Assembly (NCBI GenBank): GCA_936450465.1
Contig: OW388302.1
Span: 54,998,959 to 55,062,958 of the forward strand
DNA from: Gibbula magus
Taxonomy: Eukaryota; Mollusca; Gastropoda; Trochida; Trochidae
Length of the DNA stretch: 64,000 nucleotides
Reading direction: 5' to 3'
The position numbers and the translations under genes are program-made. Below are positions 22,501-37,500 of the stretch, in pieces (position 1 is the first letter of the stretch; the number at the start of each line of letters is the position of its first letter). Below the pieces are notes generated by a model, which was not told where the DNA came from, searched no databases, and was given only the letters and a program-made list of their open reading frames with translations.

Positions 22501-25500
22501 AGATGTAGACGTGACTGTAGGTGTAGATGTTGACGTGACTGTAGGTGTAGATGTAGACGTGACTGTAGGTGTAGATGTAGACGTGACTGTAGGTGTAGAT
22601 GTAGACGTAACTGTAGGTGTAGATGTAGACGTGACTGTAGGTGTAGATGTAGACGTGACTGTAGGTGTAGATGTAGACGTGACTGTAGGTGTAGATGTAG
22701 ACGTGACTGTAGGTGTAGATGTAGACGTGACTGTGGGTGTAGATGTAGACTTGACTGTGAGTGTAGATGTAGACGTGACTGTAAGTGTAGATGTAGACGT
22801 GACTGTAGGTGTAGATGTAGACGTGACTGTGAGTGTAGATGTAGACGTGACTGTAGGTGTAGATGTAGACGTGACTGTAGGTGTAGATGTAGACGTGACT
22901 GTAGGTGTAGATGTAGACGTGACTGTGAGTGTAGATGTAGACGTGACTGTAGGTGTAGATGTAGACGTGACTATAGGTGTAGATGTAGACGTGACTGTAG
23001 GTGTAGATGAAGAAGTGACTGTAGGTGTAGATGTAGACGTGACTGTAGGTTTAGATGTAGACGTGACTGTGAGTGTAGATGTAGACGTGACTGTAGGTGT
23101 AGATGTAGACGTGACTGTAGGTGTAGATGTAGATGTGACTGTAGGTGTAGATGTAGACGTGACTGTAGGTGTAGATGTAGACGTGACTGTAGGTGTAGAT
23201 GTAGACGTGACTGTAGGTGTAGATGTAGACGTGACTGTAGGTGTAGATGTAGACGTGACTGTAGGTGTAGATGTAGACGTGACTGTAGGTGTAGATGTAG
23301 ACGTGACTGTAGGTGTAGATGTAGACGTGACTGTAGGTGTAGATGTAGACGTGACTGTAGGTGTAGATGTAGACGTGACTGTGAGTGTAGATGTAGACGT
23401 GACTGTAGGTGTAGATGTAGACGTGACTGTAGGTGTAGATGTAGACGTGACTGTAGGTGTAGATGTAGACGTGACTGTGAGTGTAGATGTAGACGTGACT
23501 GTAGGTGTAGATGTAGACGTGACTATAGGTGTAGATGTAGACGTGACTGTAGGTGTAGATGAAGAAGTGACTGTAGGTGTAGATGTAGACGTGACTGTAG
23601 GTGTAGATGTAGACGTGACTGTGAGTGTAGATGTAGACGTGACTGTAGGTGTAGATGTAGACGTGACTGTAGGTGTAGATGTAGACGTGACTGTAGGTGT
23701 AGATGTAGACGTGACTGTAGGTGTAGATGCAGACGTGACTGTAGGTGTAGATGTAGATGTGACTGTAGGTGTAGATGTAGACGTGACTGTAGGTGTAGAT
23801 GTAGACGTGACTGTAGGTGAAGATGAAGACGTGACTGTAGGTGTAGATGTAGATGTGACTGTAGGTGTAGATGTAGACGTGACTGTAGGTGTAGATGTTG
23901 ACGTGACTGTAGGTGTAGATGTAGACGTGACTGTAGGTGTAGATGTAGACGTGACTGTAGGTGTAGATGTAGACGTAACTGTAGGTGTAGATGTAGACGT
24001 GACTGTAGGTGTAGATGTAGACGTGACTGTAGGTGTAGATGTAGACGTGACTGTAGGTGTAGATGTAGACGTGACTGTAGGTGTAGATGTAGACGTGACT
24101 GTGAGTGTAGATGTAGACGTGACTGTAGGTGTAGATGTAGACGTGACTATAGGTGTAGATGTAGACGTGACTGTAGGTGTAGATGAAGAAGTGACTGTAG
24201 GTGTAGATGTAGACGTGACTGTAGGTGTAGATGTAGACGTGACTGTGAGTGTAGATGTAGACGTGACTGTAGGTGTAGATGTAGACGTGACTGTAGGTGT
24301 AGATGTAGATGTGACTGTAGGTGTAGATGTAGACGTGACTGTAGGTGTAGATGTAGACGTGACTGTAGGTGTAGATGTAGACGTGACTGTAGGTGTAGAT
24401 GTAGACGTGACTGTAGGTGTAGATGTAGACGTGACTGTGAGTGTAGATGTAGACGTGACTGTAGGTGTAGATGTAGACGTGACTATAGGTGTAGATGTAG
24501 ACGTGACTGTAGGTGTAGATGAAGAAGTGACTGTAGGTGTAGATGTAGACGTGACTGTAGGTGTAGATGTAGACGTGACTGTGAGTGTAGATGTAGACGT
24601 GACTGTAGGTGTAGATGTAGACGTGACTGTAGGTGTAGATGTAGATGTGACTGTAGGTGTAGATGTAGACGTGACTGTAGGTGTAGATGTAGACGTGACT
24701 GTAGGTGTAGATGTAGACGTGACTGTAGGTGTAGATGTAGACGTGACTGTAGGTGTAGATGTAGACGTGACTGTAGGTGTAGATGTAGACGTGACTGTAG
24801 GTGTAGATGTAGACGTGACTGTAGGTGTAGATGTAGACGTGACTGTAGGTGTAGATGTAGACGTGACTGTAGGTGTAGATGTAGACGTGACTGTGAGTGT
24901 AGATGTAGACGTGACTGTAGGTGTAGATGTAGACGTGACTGTAGGTGTAGATGTAGACGTGACTGTAGGTGTAGATGTAGACGTGACTGTGAGTGTAGAT
25001 GTAGACGTGACTGTAGGTGTAGATGTAGACGTGACTATAGGTGTAGATGTAGACGTGACTGTAGGTGTAGATGAAGAAGTGACTGTAGGTGTAGATGTAG
25101 ACGTGACTGTAGGTGTAGATGTAGACGTGACTGTAGGTGTAGATGTAGACGTGACTGTAGGTGTAGATGTAGACGTGACTGTGAGTGTAGATGTAGACGT
25201 GACTGTAGGTGTAGATGTAGACGTGACTATAGGTGTAGATGTAGACGTGACTGTAGGTGTAGATGAAGAAGTGACTGTAGGTGTAGATGTAGACGTGACT
25301 GTAGGTGTAGATGTAGACGTGACTGTGAGTGTAGATGTAGACGTGACTGTAGGTGTAGATGTAGACGTGACTGTAGGTGTAGATGTAGATGTGACTGTAG
25401 GTGTAGATGTAGACGTGACTGTAGGTGTAGATGTAGACGTGACTGTAGGTGTAGATGTAGACGTGACTGTAGGTGTAGATGTAGACGTGACTGTAGGTGT

Positions 25501-28500
25501 AGATGTAGACGTGACTGTAGGTGTAGATGTAGACGTGACTGTAGGTGTAGATGTAGACGTGACTGTAGGTGTAGATGTAGACGTGACTGTAGGTGTAGAT
25601 GTAGACGTGACTGTAGGTGTAGATGTAGACGTGACTGTAGGTGTAGATGTAGACGTGACTGTAGGTGTAGATGTAGACGTGACTGTAGGTGTAGATGTAG
25701 ACGTGACTGTAGGTGTAGATGTAGATGTGACTGTAGGTGTAGATGTAGACGTGACTGTAGGTGTAGATGTAGACGTGACTGTAGGTGTAGATGTAGACGT
25801 GACTGTAGGTGTAGATGTAGACGTGACTGTAGGTGTAGATGTAGACGTGACTGTAGGTGTAGATGTAGACGTGACTGTAGGTGTAGATGTAGACGTGACT
25901 GTAGGTGTAGATGTAGACGTGACTGTAGGTGTAGATGTAGACGTGACTGTGAGTGTAGATGTAGACGTGACTGTAGGTGTAGATGTAGACGTGACTGTAG
26001 GTGTAGATGTAGACGTGACTGTAGGTGTAGATGTAGACGTGACTGTGAGTGTAGATGTAGACGTGACTGTAGGTGTAGATGTAGACGTGACTATAGGTGT
26101 AGATGTAGACGTGACTGTAGGTGTAGATGAAGAAGTGACTGTAGGTGTAGATGTAGACGTGACTGTAGGTGTAGATGTAGACGTGACTGTGAGTGTAGAT
26201 GTAGACGTGACTGTAGGTGTAGATGTAGACGTGACTGTAGGTGTAGATGTAGACGTGACTGTAGGTGTAGATGTAGACGTGACTGTAGGTGTAGATGTAG
26301 ACGTGACTGTAGGTGTAGATGTAGATGTGACTGTAGGTGTAGATGTAGACGTGACTGTAGGTGTAGATGTAGACGTGACTGTAGGTGAAGATGAAGACGT
26401 GACTGTAGGTGTAGATGTAGATGTGACTGTAGGTGTAGATGTAGACGTGACTGTAGGTGTAGATGTTGACGTGACTGTAGGTGTAGATGTAGACGTGACT
26501 GTAGGTGTAGATGTAGACGTAACTGTAGGTGTAGATGTAGACGTGACTGTAGGTGTAGATGTAGACGTGACTGTGGGTGTAGATGTAGACTTGACTGTGA
26601 GTGTAGATGTAGACGTGACTGTAAGTGTAGATGTAGACGTGACTGTAGGTGTAGATGTAGACGTGACTGTGAGTGTAGATGTAGACGTGACTGTAGGTGT
26701 AGATGTAGACGTGACTGTAGGTGTAGATGTAGACGTGACTGTAGGTGTAGATGTAGACGTGACTGTGAGTGTAGATGTAGACGTGACTGTAGGTGTAGAT
26801 GTAGACGTGACTATAGGTGTAGATGTAGACGTGACTGTAGGTGTAGATGAAGAAGTGACTGTAGGTGTAGATGTAGACGTGACTGTAGGTGTAGATGTAG
26901 ACGTGACTGTGAGTGTAGATGTAGACGTGACTGTAGGTGTAGATGTAGACGTGACTGTAGGTGTAGATGTAGATGTGACTGTAGGTGTAGATGTAGACGT
27001 GACTGTAGGTGTAGATGTAGACGTGACTGTAGGTGTAGATGTAGACGTGACTGTAGGTGTAGATGTAGACGTGACTGTAGGTGTAGATGTAGACGTGACT
27101 GTAGGTGTAGATGTAGACGTGACTGTAGGTGTAGATGTAGACGTGACTGTAGGTGTAGATGTAGACGTGACTGTAGGTGTAGATGTAGACGTGACTGTAG
27201 GTGTAGATGTAGACGTGACTGTGAGTGTAGATGTAGACGTGACTGTAGGTGTAGATGTAGACGTGACTGTAGGTGTAGATGTAGACGTGATTGTAGGTGT
27301 AGATGTAGACGTGACTGTGAGTGTAGATGTAGACGTGACTGTAGGTGTAGATGTAGACGTGACTATAGGTGTAGATGTAGACGTGACTGTAGGTGTAGAT
27401 GAAGAAGTGACTGTAGGTGTAGATGTAGACGTGACTGTAGGTGTAGATGTAGACGTGACTGTGAGTGTAGATGTAGACGTGACTGTAGGTGTAGATGTAG
27501 ACGTGACTGTAGGTGTAGATGTAGACGTGACTGTAGGTGTAGATGTAGACGTGACTGTAGGTGTAGATGTAGACGTGACTGTAGGTGTAGATGAAGAAGT
27601 GACTGTAGGTGTAGATGTAGACGTGACTGTAGGTGTAGATGTAGACGTGACTGTGAGTGTAGATGTAGACGTGACTGTAGGTGTAGATGTAGACGTGACT
27701 GTAGGTGTAGATGTAGACGTGACTGTAGGTGTAGATGTAGACGTGACTGTAGGTGTAGATGTAGACGTGACTGTAGGTGTAGATGTAGATGTGACTGTAG
27801 GTGTAGATGTAGACGTGACTGTAGGTGTAGATGTAGACGTGACTGTAGGTGAAGATGAAGACGTGACTGTAGGTGTAGATGTAGATGTGACTGTAGGTGT
27901 AGATGTAGACGTGACTGTAGGTGTAGATGTTGACGTGACTGTAGGTGTAGATGTAGACGTGACTGTAGGTGTAGATGTAGACGTGACTGTAGGTGTAGAT
28001 GTAGACGTGACTGTAGGTGTAGATGTAGACGTGACTGTGGGTGTAGATGTAGACTTGACTGTGAGTGTAGATGTAGACGTGACTGTAAGTGTAGATGTAG
28101 ACGTGACTGTAGGTGTAGATGTAGACGTGACTGTGAGTGTAGATGTAGACGTGACTGTAGGTGTAGATGTAGACGTGACTGTAGGTGTAGATGTAGACGT
28201 GACTGTAGGTGTAGATGTAGACGTGACTGTGAGTGTAGATGTAGACGTGACTGTAGGTGTAGATGTAGACGTGACTATAGGTGTAGATGTAGACGTGACT
28301 GTAGGTGTAGATGAAGAAGTGACTGTAGGTGTAGATGTAGACGTGACTGTAGGTGTAGATGTAGACGTGACTGTGAGTGTAGATGTAGACGTGACTGTAG
28401 GTGTAGATGTAGACGTGACTGTAGGTGTAGATGTAGATGTGACTGTAGGTGTAGATGTAGACGTGACTGTAGGTGTAGATGTAGACGTGACTGTAGGTGT

Positions 28501-31500
28501 AGATGTAGACGTGACTGTAGGTGTAGATGTAGACGTGACTGTAGGTGTAGATGTAGACGTGACTGTAGGTGTAGATGTAGACGTGACTGTAGGTGTAGAT
28601 GTAGACGTGACTGTAGGTGTAGATGTAGACGTGACTGTAGGTGTAGACGTAGACGTGACTGTAGGTGTAGATGTAGACGTGACTGTGAGTGTAGATGTAG
28701 ACGTGACTGTAGGTGTAGATGTAGACGTGACTGTAGGTGTAGATGTAGACGTGATTGTAGGTGTAGATGTAGACGTGACTGTGAGTGTAGATGTAGACGT
28801 GACTGTAGGTGTAGATGTAGACGTGACTATAGGTGTAGATGTAGACGTGACTGTAGGTGTAGATGAAGAAGTGACTGTAGGTGTAGATGTAGACGTGACT
28901 GTAGGTGTAGATGTAGACGTGACTGTGAGTGTAGATGTAGACGTGACTGTAGGTGTAGATGTAGACGTGACTGTAGGTGTAGATGTAGACGTGACTGTAG
29001 GTGTAGATGTAGACGTGACTGTAGGTGTAGATGTAGACGTGACTGTAGGTGTAGATGTAGATGTGACTGTAGGTGTAGATGTAGACGTGACTGTAGGTGA
29101 AGATGAAGACGTGACTGTAGGTGTAGATGTAGATGTGACTGTAGGTGTAGATGTAGACGTGACTGTAGGTGTAGATGTTGACGTGACTGTAGGTGTAGAT
29201 GTAGACGTGACTGTAGGTGTAGATGTAGACGTGACTGTAGGTGTAGATGTAGACGTAACTGTAGGTGTAGATGTAGACGTGACTGTAGGTGTAGATGTAG
29301 ACGTGACTGTAGGTGTAGATGTAGACGTGACTGTAGGTGTAGATGTAGACGTGACTGTAGGTGTAGATGTAGACGTGACTGTGGGTGTAGATGTAGACTT
29401 GACTGTGAGTGTAGATGTAGACGTGACTGTAAGTGTAGATGTAGACGTGACTGTAGGTGTAGATGTAGACGTGACTGTGAGTGTAGATGTAGACGTGACT
29501 GTAGGTGTAGATGTAGACGTGACTGTAGGTGTAGATGTAGACGTGACTGTAGGTGTAGATGTAGACGTGACTGTGAGTGTAGATGTAGACGTGACTGTAG
29601 GTGTAGATGTAGACGTGACTATAGGTGTAGATGTAGACGTGACTGTAGGTGTAGATGAAGAAGTGACTGTAGGTGTAGATGTAGACGTGACTGTAGGTGT
29701 AGATGTAGACGTGACTGTGAGTGTAGATGTAGACGTGACTGTAGGTGTAGATGTAGACGTGACTGTAGGTGTAGATGTAGACGTGACTGTAGGTGTAGAT
29801 GTTGACGTGACTGTAGGTGTAGATGTAGACGTGACTGTAGGTGTAGATGTAGACGTGACTGTAGGTGTAGATGTAGACGTAACTGTAGGTGTAGATGTAG
29901 ACGTGACTGTAGGTGTAGATGTAGACGTGACTGTAGGTGTAGATATAGACGTGACTGTAGGTGTAGATGTAGACGTGACTGTAGGTGTAGATGTAGACGT
30001 GACTGTGGGTGCAGATGTAGACTTGACTGTAGGTGTAGATGTAGACATGACTGTAGGTGTAGATGTAGATGTGACTGTAGGTGTAGATGTAGACGTGACT
30101 GTAGGTGTAGATGTAGACGTGACTATAGGTGTAGATGTAGACGTGACTGTAGGTGTAGATGAAGAAGTGACTGTAGGTGTAGATGTAGACGTGACTGTAG
30201 GTGTAGATGTAGACGTGACTGTGAGTGTAGATGTAGACGTGACTGTAGGTGTAGATGTAGACGTGACTGTAGGTGTAGATGTAGACGTGACTGTAGGTGT
30301 AGATGTAGACGTGACTGTAGGTGTAGATGTAGACGTGACTGTAGGTGTAGATGTAGATGTGACTGTAGGTGTAGATGTAGACGTGACTGTAGGTGAAGAT
30401 GAAGACGTGACTGTAGGTGTAGATGTAGATGTGACTGTAGGTGTAGATGTAGACGTGACTGTAGGTGTAGATGTTGACGTGACTGTAGGTGTAGATGTAG
30501 ACGTGACTGTAGGTGTAGATGTAGACGTGACTGTAGGTGTAGATGTAGACGTAACTGTAGGTGTAGATGTAGACGTGACTGTAGGTGTAGATGTAGACGT
30601 GACTGTAGGTGTAGATGTAGACGTGACTGTAGGTGTAGATGTAGACGTGACTGTAGGTGTAGATGTAGACGTGACTGTGGGTGTAGATGTAGACTTGACT
30701 GTGAGTGTAGATGTAGACGTGACTGTAAGTGTAGATGTAGACGTGACTGTAGGTGTAGATGTAGACGTGACTGTGAGTGTAGATGTAGACGTGACTGTAG
30801 GTGTAGATGTAGACGTGACTGTAGGTGTAGATGTAGACGTGACTGTAGGTGTAGATGTAGACGTGACTGTGAGTGTAGATGTAGACGTGACTGTAGGTGT
30901 AGATGTAGACGTGACTATAGGTGTAGATGTAGACGTGACTGTAGGTGTAGATGAAGAAGTGACTGTAGGTGTAGATGTAGACGTGACTGTAGGTGTAGAT
31001 GTAGACGTGACTGTGAGTGTAGATGTAGACGTGACTGTAGGTGTAGATGTAGACGTGACTGTAGGTGTAGATGTAGACGTGACTGTAGGTGTAGATGTTG
31101 ACGTGACTGTAGGTGTAGATGTAGACGTGACTGTAGGTGTAGATGTAGACGTGACTGTAGGTGTAGATGTAGACGTAACTGTAGGTGTAGATGTAGACGT
31201 GACTGTAGGTGTAGATGTAGACGTGACTGTAGGTGTAGATATAGACGTGACTGTAGGTGTAGATGTAGACGTGACTGTAGGTGTAGATGTAGACGTGACT
31301 GTGGGTGCAGATGTAGACTTGACTGTAGGTGTAGATGTAGACATGACTGTAGGTGTAGATGTAGACGTGACTGTAGGTGTAGATGTAGACGTGACTGTAG
31401 GTGTAGATGTAGACGTGACTGTAGGTGAAGATGAAGACGTGACTGTAGGTGTAGATGTAGATGTGACTGTAGGTGTAGATGTAGACGTGACTGTAGGTGT

Positions 31501-34500
31501 AGATGTTGACGTGACTGTAGGTGTAGATGTAGACGTGACTGTAGGTGTAGATGTAGACGTGACTGTAGGTGTAGATGTAGACGTAACTGTAGGTGTAGAT
31601 GTAGACGTGACTGTAGGTGTAGATGTAGACGTGACTGTAGGTGTAGATATAGACGTGACTGTAGGTGTAGATGTAGACGTGACTGTAGGTGTAGATGTAG
31701 ACGTGACTGTGGGTGTAGATGTAGACTTGACTGTGAGTGTAGATGTAGACGTGACTGTAAGTGTAGATGTAGACGTGACTGTAGGTGTAGATGTAGACGT
31801 GACTGTGAGTGTAGATGTAGACGTGACTGTAGGTGTAGATGTAGACGTGACTGTAGGTGTAGATGTAGACGTGACTGTAGGTGTAGATGTAGACGTGACT
31901 GTGAGTGTAGATGTAGACGTGACTGTAGGTGTAGATGTAGACGTGACTATAGGTGTAGATGTAGACGTGACTGTAGGTGTAGATGAAGAAGTGACTGTAG
32001 GTGTAGATGTAGACGTGACTGTAGGTGTAGATGTAGACGTGACTGTGAGTGTAGATGTAGACGTGACTGTAGGTGTAGATGTAGACGTGACTGTAGGTGT
32101 AGATGTAGATGTGACTGTAGGTGTAGATGTAGACGTGACTGTAGGTGTAGATGTAGACGTGACTGTAGGTGTAGATGTAGACGTGACTGTAGGTGTAGAT
32201 GTAGACGTGACTGTAGGTGTAGATGTAGACGTGACTGTAGGTGTAGATGTAGACGTGACTGTAGGTGTAGATGTAGACGTGACTGTAGGTGTAGATGTAG
32301 ACGTGACTGTAGGTGTAGATGTAGACGTGACTGTAGGTGTAGATGAAGAAGTGACTGTAGGTGTAGATGTAGACGTGACTGTAGGTGTAGATGTAGACGT
32401 GACTGTGAGTGTAGATGTAGACGTGACTGTAGGTGTAGATGTAGACGTGACTGTAGGTGTAGATGTAGACGTGACTGTAGGTGTAGATGTTGACGTGACT
32501 GTAGGTGTAGATGTAGACGTGACTATAGGTGTAGATGTAGACGTGACTGTGAGTGTAGATGTAGACGTGACTGTAGGTGTAGATGTAGACGTGACTATAG
32601 GTGTAGATGTAGATGTGACTGTAGGTGTAGATGAAGAAGTGACTGTAGGTGTAGATGTAGACGTGACTGTAGGTGTAGATGTAGACGTGACTGTGAGTGT
32701 AGATGTAGACGTGACTGTAGGTGTAGATGTAGACGTGACTGTAGGTGTAGATGTAGACGTGACTGTAGGTGTAGATGTTGACGTGACTGTAGGTGTAGAT
32801 GTAGACGTGACTGTAGGTGTAGATGTAGACGTGACTGTAGGTGTAGATGTAGACGTAACTGTAGGTGTAGATGTAGACGTGACTGTAGGTGTAGATGTAG
32901 ACGTGACTGTAGGTGTAGATATAGACGTGACTGTAGGTGTAGATGTAGACGTGACTGTAGGTGTAGATGTAGACGTGACTGTGGGTGCAGATGTAGACTT
33001 GACTGTAGGTGTAGATGTAGACATGACTGTAGGTGTAGATGTAGATGTGACTGTAGGTGTAGATGTAGACGTGACTGTAGGTGTAGATGTAGACGTGACT
33101 GTAGGTGAAGATGAAGACGTGACTGTAGGTGTAGATGTAGATGTGACTGTAGGTGTAGATGTAGACGTGACTGTAGGTGTAGATGTTGACGTGACTGTAG
33201 GTGTAGATGTAGACGTGACTGTAGGTGTAGATGTAGACGTGACTGTAGGTGTAGATGTAGACGTGACTGTAGGTGTAGATGTAGACGTGACTGTAGGTGT
33301 AGATGTAGACGTGACTGTAGGTGTAGATATAGACGTGACTGTAGGTGTAGATGTAGACGTGACTGTAGGTGTAGATGTAGACGTGACTGTGGGTGTAGAT
33401 GTAGACGTGACTGTGAGTGTAGATGTAGACGTGACTGTAAGTGTAGATGTAGACGTGACTGTAGGTGTAGATGTAGACGTGACTGTGAGTGTAGATGTAG
33501 ACGTGACTGTAGGTGTAGATGTAGACGTGACTGTAGGTGTAGATGTAGACGTGACTGTAGGTGTAGATGTAGACGTGACTGTGAGTGTAGATGTAGACGT
33601 GACTGTAGGTGTAGATGTAGACGTGACTATAGGTGTAGATGTAGACGTGACTGTAGGTGTAGATGAAGAAGTGACTGTAGGTGTAGATGTAGACGTGACT
33701 GTAGGTGTAGATGTAGACGTGACTGTGAGTGTAGATGTAGACGTGACTGTAGGTGTAGATGTAGACGTGACTGTAGGTGTAGATGTAGATGTGACTGTAG
33801 GTGTAGATGTAGACGTGACTGTAGGTGTAGATGTAGACGTGACTGTAGGTGTAGATGTAGACGTGACTGTAGGTGTAGATGTAGACGTGACTGTAGGTGT
33901 AGATGTAGACGTGACTGTAGGTGTAGATGTAGACGTGACTGTAGGTGTAGATGTAGACGTGACTGTAGGTGTAGATGTAGACGTGACTGTAGGTGTAGAT
34001 GTAGACGTGACTGTAGGTGTAGATGTAGACGTGACTGTGAGTGTAGATGTAGACGTGACTGTAGGTGTAGATGTAGACGTGACTGTAGGTGTAGATGTAG
34101 ACGTGACTGTAGGTGTAGATGTAGACGTGACTGTGAGTGTAGATGTAGACGTGACTGTAGGTGTAGATGTAGACGTGACTATAGGTGTAGATGTAGACGT
34201 GACTGTAGGTGTAGATGAAGAAGTGACTGTAGGTGTAGATGTAGACGTGACTGTAGGTGTAGATGTAGACGTGACTGTGAGTGTAGATGTAGACGTGACT
34301 GTAGGTGTAGATGTAGACGTGACTGTAGGTGTAGATGTAGACGTGACTGTAGGTGTAGATGTAGACGTGACTGTAGGTGTAGATGTAGATGTGACTGTAG
34401 GTGTAGATGTAGACGTGACTGTAGGTGTAGATGTAGACGTGACTGTAGGTGAAGATGAAGACGTGACTGTAGGTGTAGATGTAGATGTGACTGTAGGTGT

Positions 34501-37500
34501 AGATGTAGACGTGACTGTAGGTGTAGATGTTGACGTGACTGTAGGTGTAGATGTAGACGTGACTGTAGGTGTAGATGTAGACGTGACTGTAGGTGTAGAT
34601 GTAGACGTAACTGTAGGTGTAGATGTAGACGTGACTGTAGGTGTAGATGTAGACGTGACTGTAGGTGTAGATATAGACGTGACTGTAGGTGTAGATGTAG
34701 ACGTGACTGTAGGTGTAGATGTAGACGTGACTGTGGGTGTAGATGTAGACTTGACTGTGAGTGTAGATGTAGACGTGACTGTAAGTGTAGATGTAGACGT
34801 GACTGTAGGTGTAGATGTAGACGTGACTGTGAGTGTAGATGTAGACGTGACTGTAGGTGTAGATGTAGACGTGACTGTAGGTGTAGATGTAGACGTGACT
34901 GTAGGTGTAGATGTAGACGTGACTGTGAGTGTAGATGTAGACGTGACTGTAGGTGTAGATGTAGACGTGACTATAGGTGTAGATGTAGACGTGACTGTAG
35001 GTGTAGATGAAGAAGTGACTGTAGGTGTAGATGTAGACGTGACTGTAGGTGTAGATGTAGACGTGACTGTGAGTGTAGATGTAGACGTGACTGTAGGTGT
35101 AGATGTAGACGTGACTGTAGGTGTAGATGTAGACGTGACTGTAGGTGTAGATGTAGACGTGACTGTAGGTGTAGATGTAGACGTGACTGTGAGTGTAGAT
35201 GTAGACGTGACTGTAGGTGTAGATGTAGACGTGACTGTAGGTGTAGATGTAGACGTGACTGTAGGTGTAGATGTAGACGTGACTGTAGGTGTAGATGTAG
35301 ATGTGACTGTAGGTGTAGATGTAGACGTGACTGTAGGTGTAGATGTAGACGTGACTGTAGGTGAAGATGAAGACGTGACTGTAGGTGTAGATGTAGATGT
35401 GACTGTAGGTGTAGATGTAGACGTGACTGTAGGTGTAGATGTTGACGTGACTGTAGGTGTAGATGTAGACGTGACTGTAGGTGTAGATGTAGACGTGACT
35501 GTAGGTGTAGATGTAGACGTGACTGTAGGTGTAGATGTAGACGTGACTGTAGGTGTAGATATAGACGTGACTGTAGGTGTAGATGTAGACGTGACTGTAG
35601 GTGTAGATGTAGACGTGACTGTGGGTGTAGATGTAGACTTGACTGTGAGTGTAGATGTAGACGTGACTGTAAGTGTAGATGTAGACGTGACTGTAGGTGT
35701 AGATGTTGACGTGACTGTAGGTGTAGATGTAGACGTGACTGTAGGTGTAGATGTAGACGTGACTGTAGGTGTAGATGTAGACGTAACTGTAGGTGTAGAT
35801 GTAGACGTGACTGTAGGTGTAGATGTAGACGTGACTGTAGGTGTAGATATAGACGTGACTGTAGGTGTAGATGTAGACGTGACTGTAGGTGTAGATGTAG
35901 ACGTGACTGTGGGTGTAGATGTAGACTTGACTGTGAGTGTAGATGTAGACGTGACTGTAAGTGTAGATGTAGACGTGACTGTAGGTGTAGATGTAGACGT
36001 GACTGTGAGTGTAGATGTAGACGTGACTGTAGGTGTAGATGTAGACGTGACTGTAGGTGTAGATGTAGACGTGACTGTAGGTGTAGATGTAGACGTGACT
36101 GTGAGTGTAGATGTAGACGTGACTGTAGGTGTAGATGTAGACGTGACTATAGGTGTAGATGTAGACGTGACTGTAGGTGTAGATGAAGAAGTGACTGTAG
36201 GTGTAGATGTAGACGTGACTGTAGGTGTAGATGTAGACGTGACTGTGAGTGTAGATGTAGACGTGACTGTAGGTGTAGATGTAGACGTGACTGTAGGTGT
36301 AGATGTAGACGTGACTGTAGGTGTAGATGTAGACGTGACTGTAGGTGTAGATGCAGACGTGACTGTAGGTGTAGATGTAGATGTGACTGTAGGTGTAGAT
36401 GTAGACGTGACTGTAGGTGTAGATGTAGACGTGACTGTAGGTGAAGATGAAGACGTGACTGTAGGTGTAGATGTAGATGTGACTGTAGGTGTAGATGTAG
36501 ACGTGACTGTAGGTGTAGATGTTGACGTGACTGTAGGTGTAGATGTAGACGTGACTGTAGGTGTAGATGTAGACGTGACTGTAGGTGTAGATGTAGACGT
36601 GACTGTAGGTGTAGATGTAGACGTGACTGTAGGTGTAGATGTAGACGTGACTGTAGGTGTAGATGTAGACGTAACTGTAGGTGTAGATGTAGACGTGACT
36701 GTAGGTGTAGATGTAGACGTGACTGTAGGTGTAGATATAGACGTGACTGTAGGTGTAGATGTAGACGTGACTGTAGGTGTAGATGTAGACGTGACTGTGG
36801 GTGCAGATGTAGACTTGACTGTAGGTGCAGATGTAGACTTGACTGTAGGTGTAGATGTAGACATGACTGTAGGTGTAGATGTAGATGTGACTGTAGGTGT
36901 AGATGTAGACATGACTGTAGGTGTAGATGTAGACGTGACTGTAGGTGTAGATGTAGACGTGACTGTAGGTGTAGATGTAGACGTGACTGTAGGTGTAGAT
37001 GTAGACGTGACTGTAGGTGTAGATGTAGACGTGACTGTAGGTGTAGATGTAGACGTGACTGTAGGTGTAGATGTAGATATACATTAAAATGTAGATGTAG
37101 ACGTGACTGTGAGTGTAGATGTAGACGTGACTGTAGGTGTAGATGTAGACGTGACTGTAGGTGTAGATGTAGACGTGACTGTAGGTGTAGATGTAGACGT
37201 GACTGTAGGTGTAGATGTAGACATACATTAAAATGTAGATGTAGACGTGACTGTGAGTGTAGATGTAGACGTGACTGTAGGTGTAGATGTAGACGTAACT
37301 GTAGGTGAAGATGTAGACGTGACTGTAGGTGTAGATATAGACGTGACTGTAGGTGTAGATGTAGACATGACTGTAGGTGTAGATGTAGACGTGACTGTAG
37401 TTGTAGATGTAGACGTGACTGTAGGTGTAGATGTAGACGTGACTGTAGGTGTAGATGTAGATATACATTAAAATGTAGGTGTAGACGTGACTGTGAGTGT

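Noticed and set aside
20039..37087. A 5682-residue plus-strand ORF (VDVDVTVG repeats)
   Set aside because: The 24-bp unit has no stop in this frame and almost no codon that is one change from a stop, so the frame stays open without selection. There is no upstream exon, signal peptide or unique domain.
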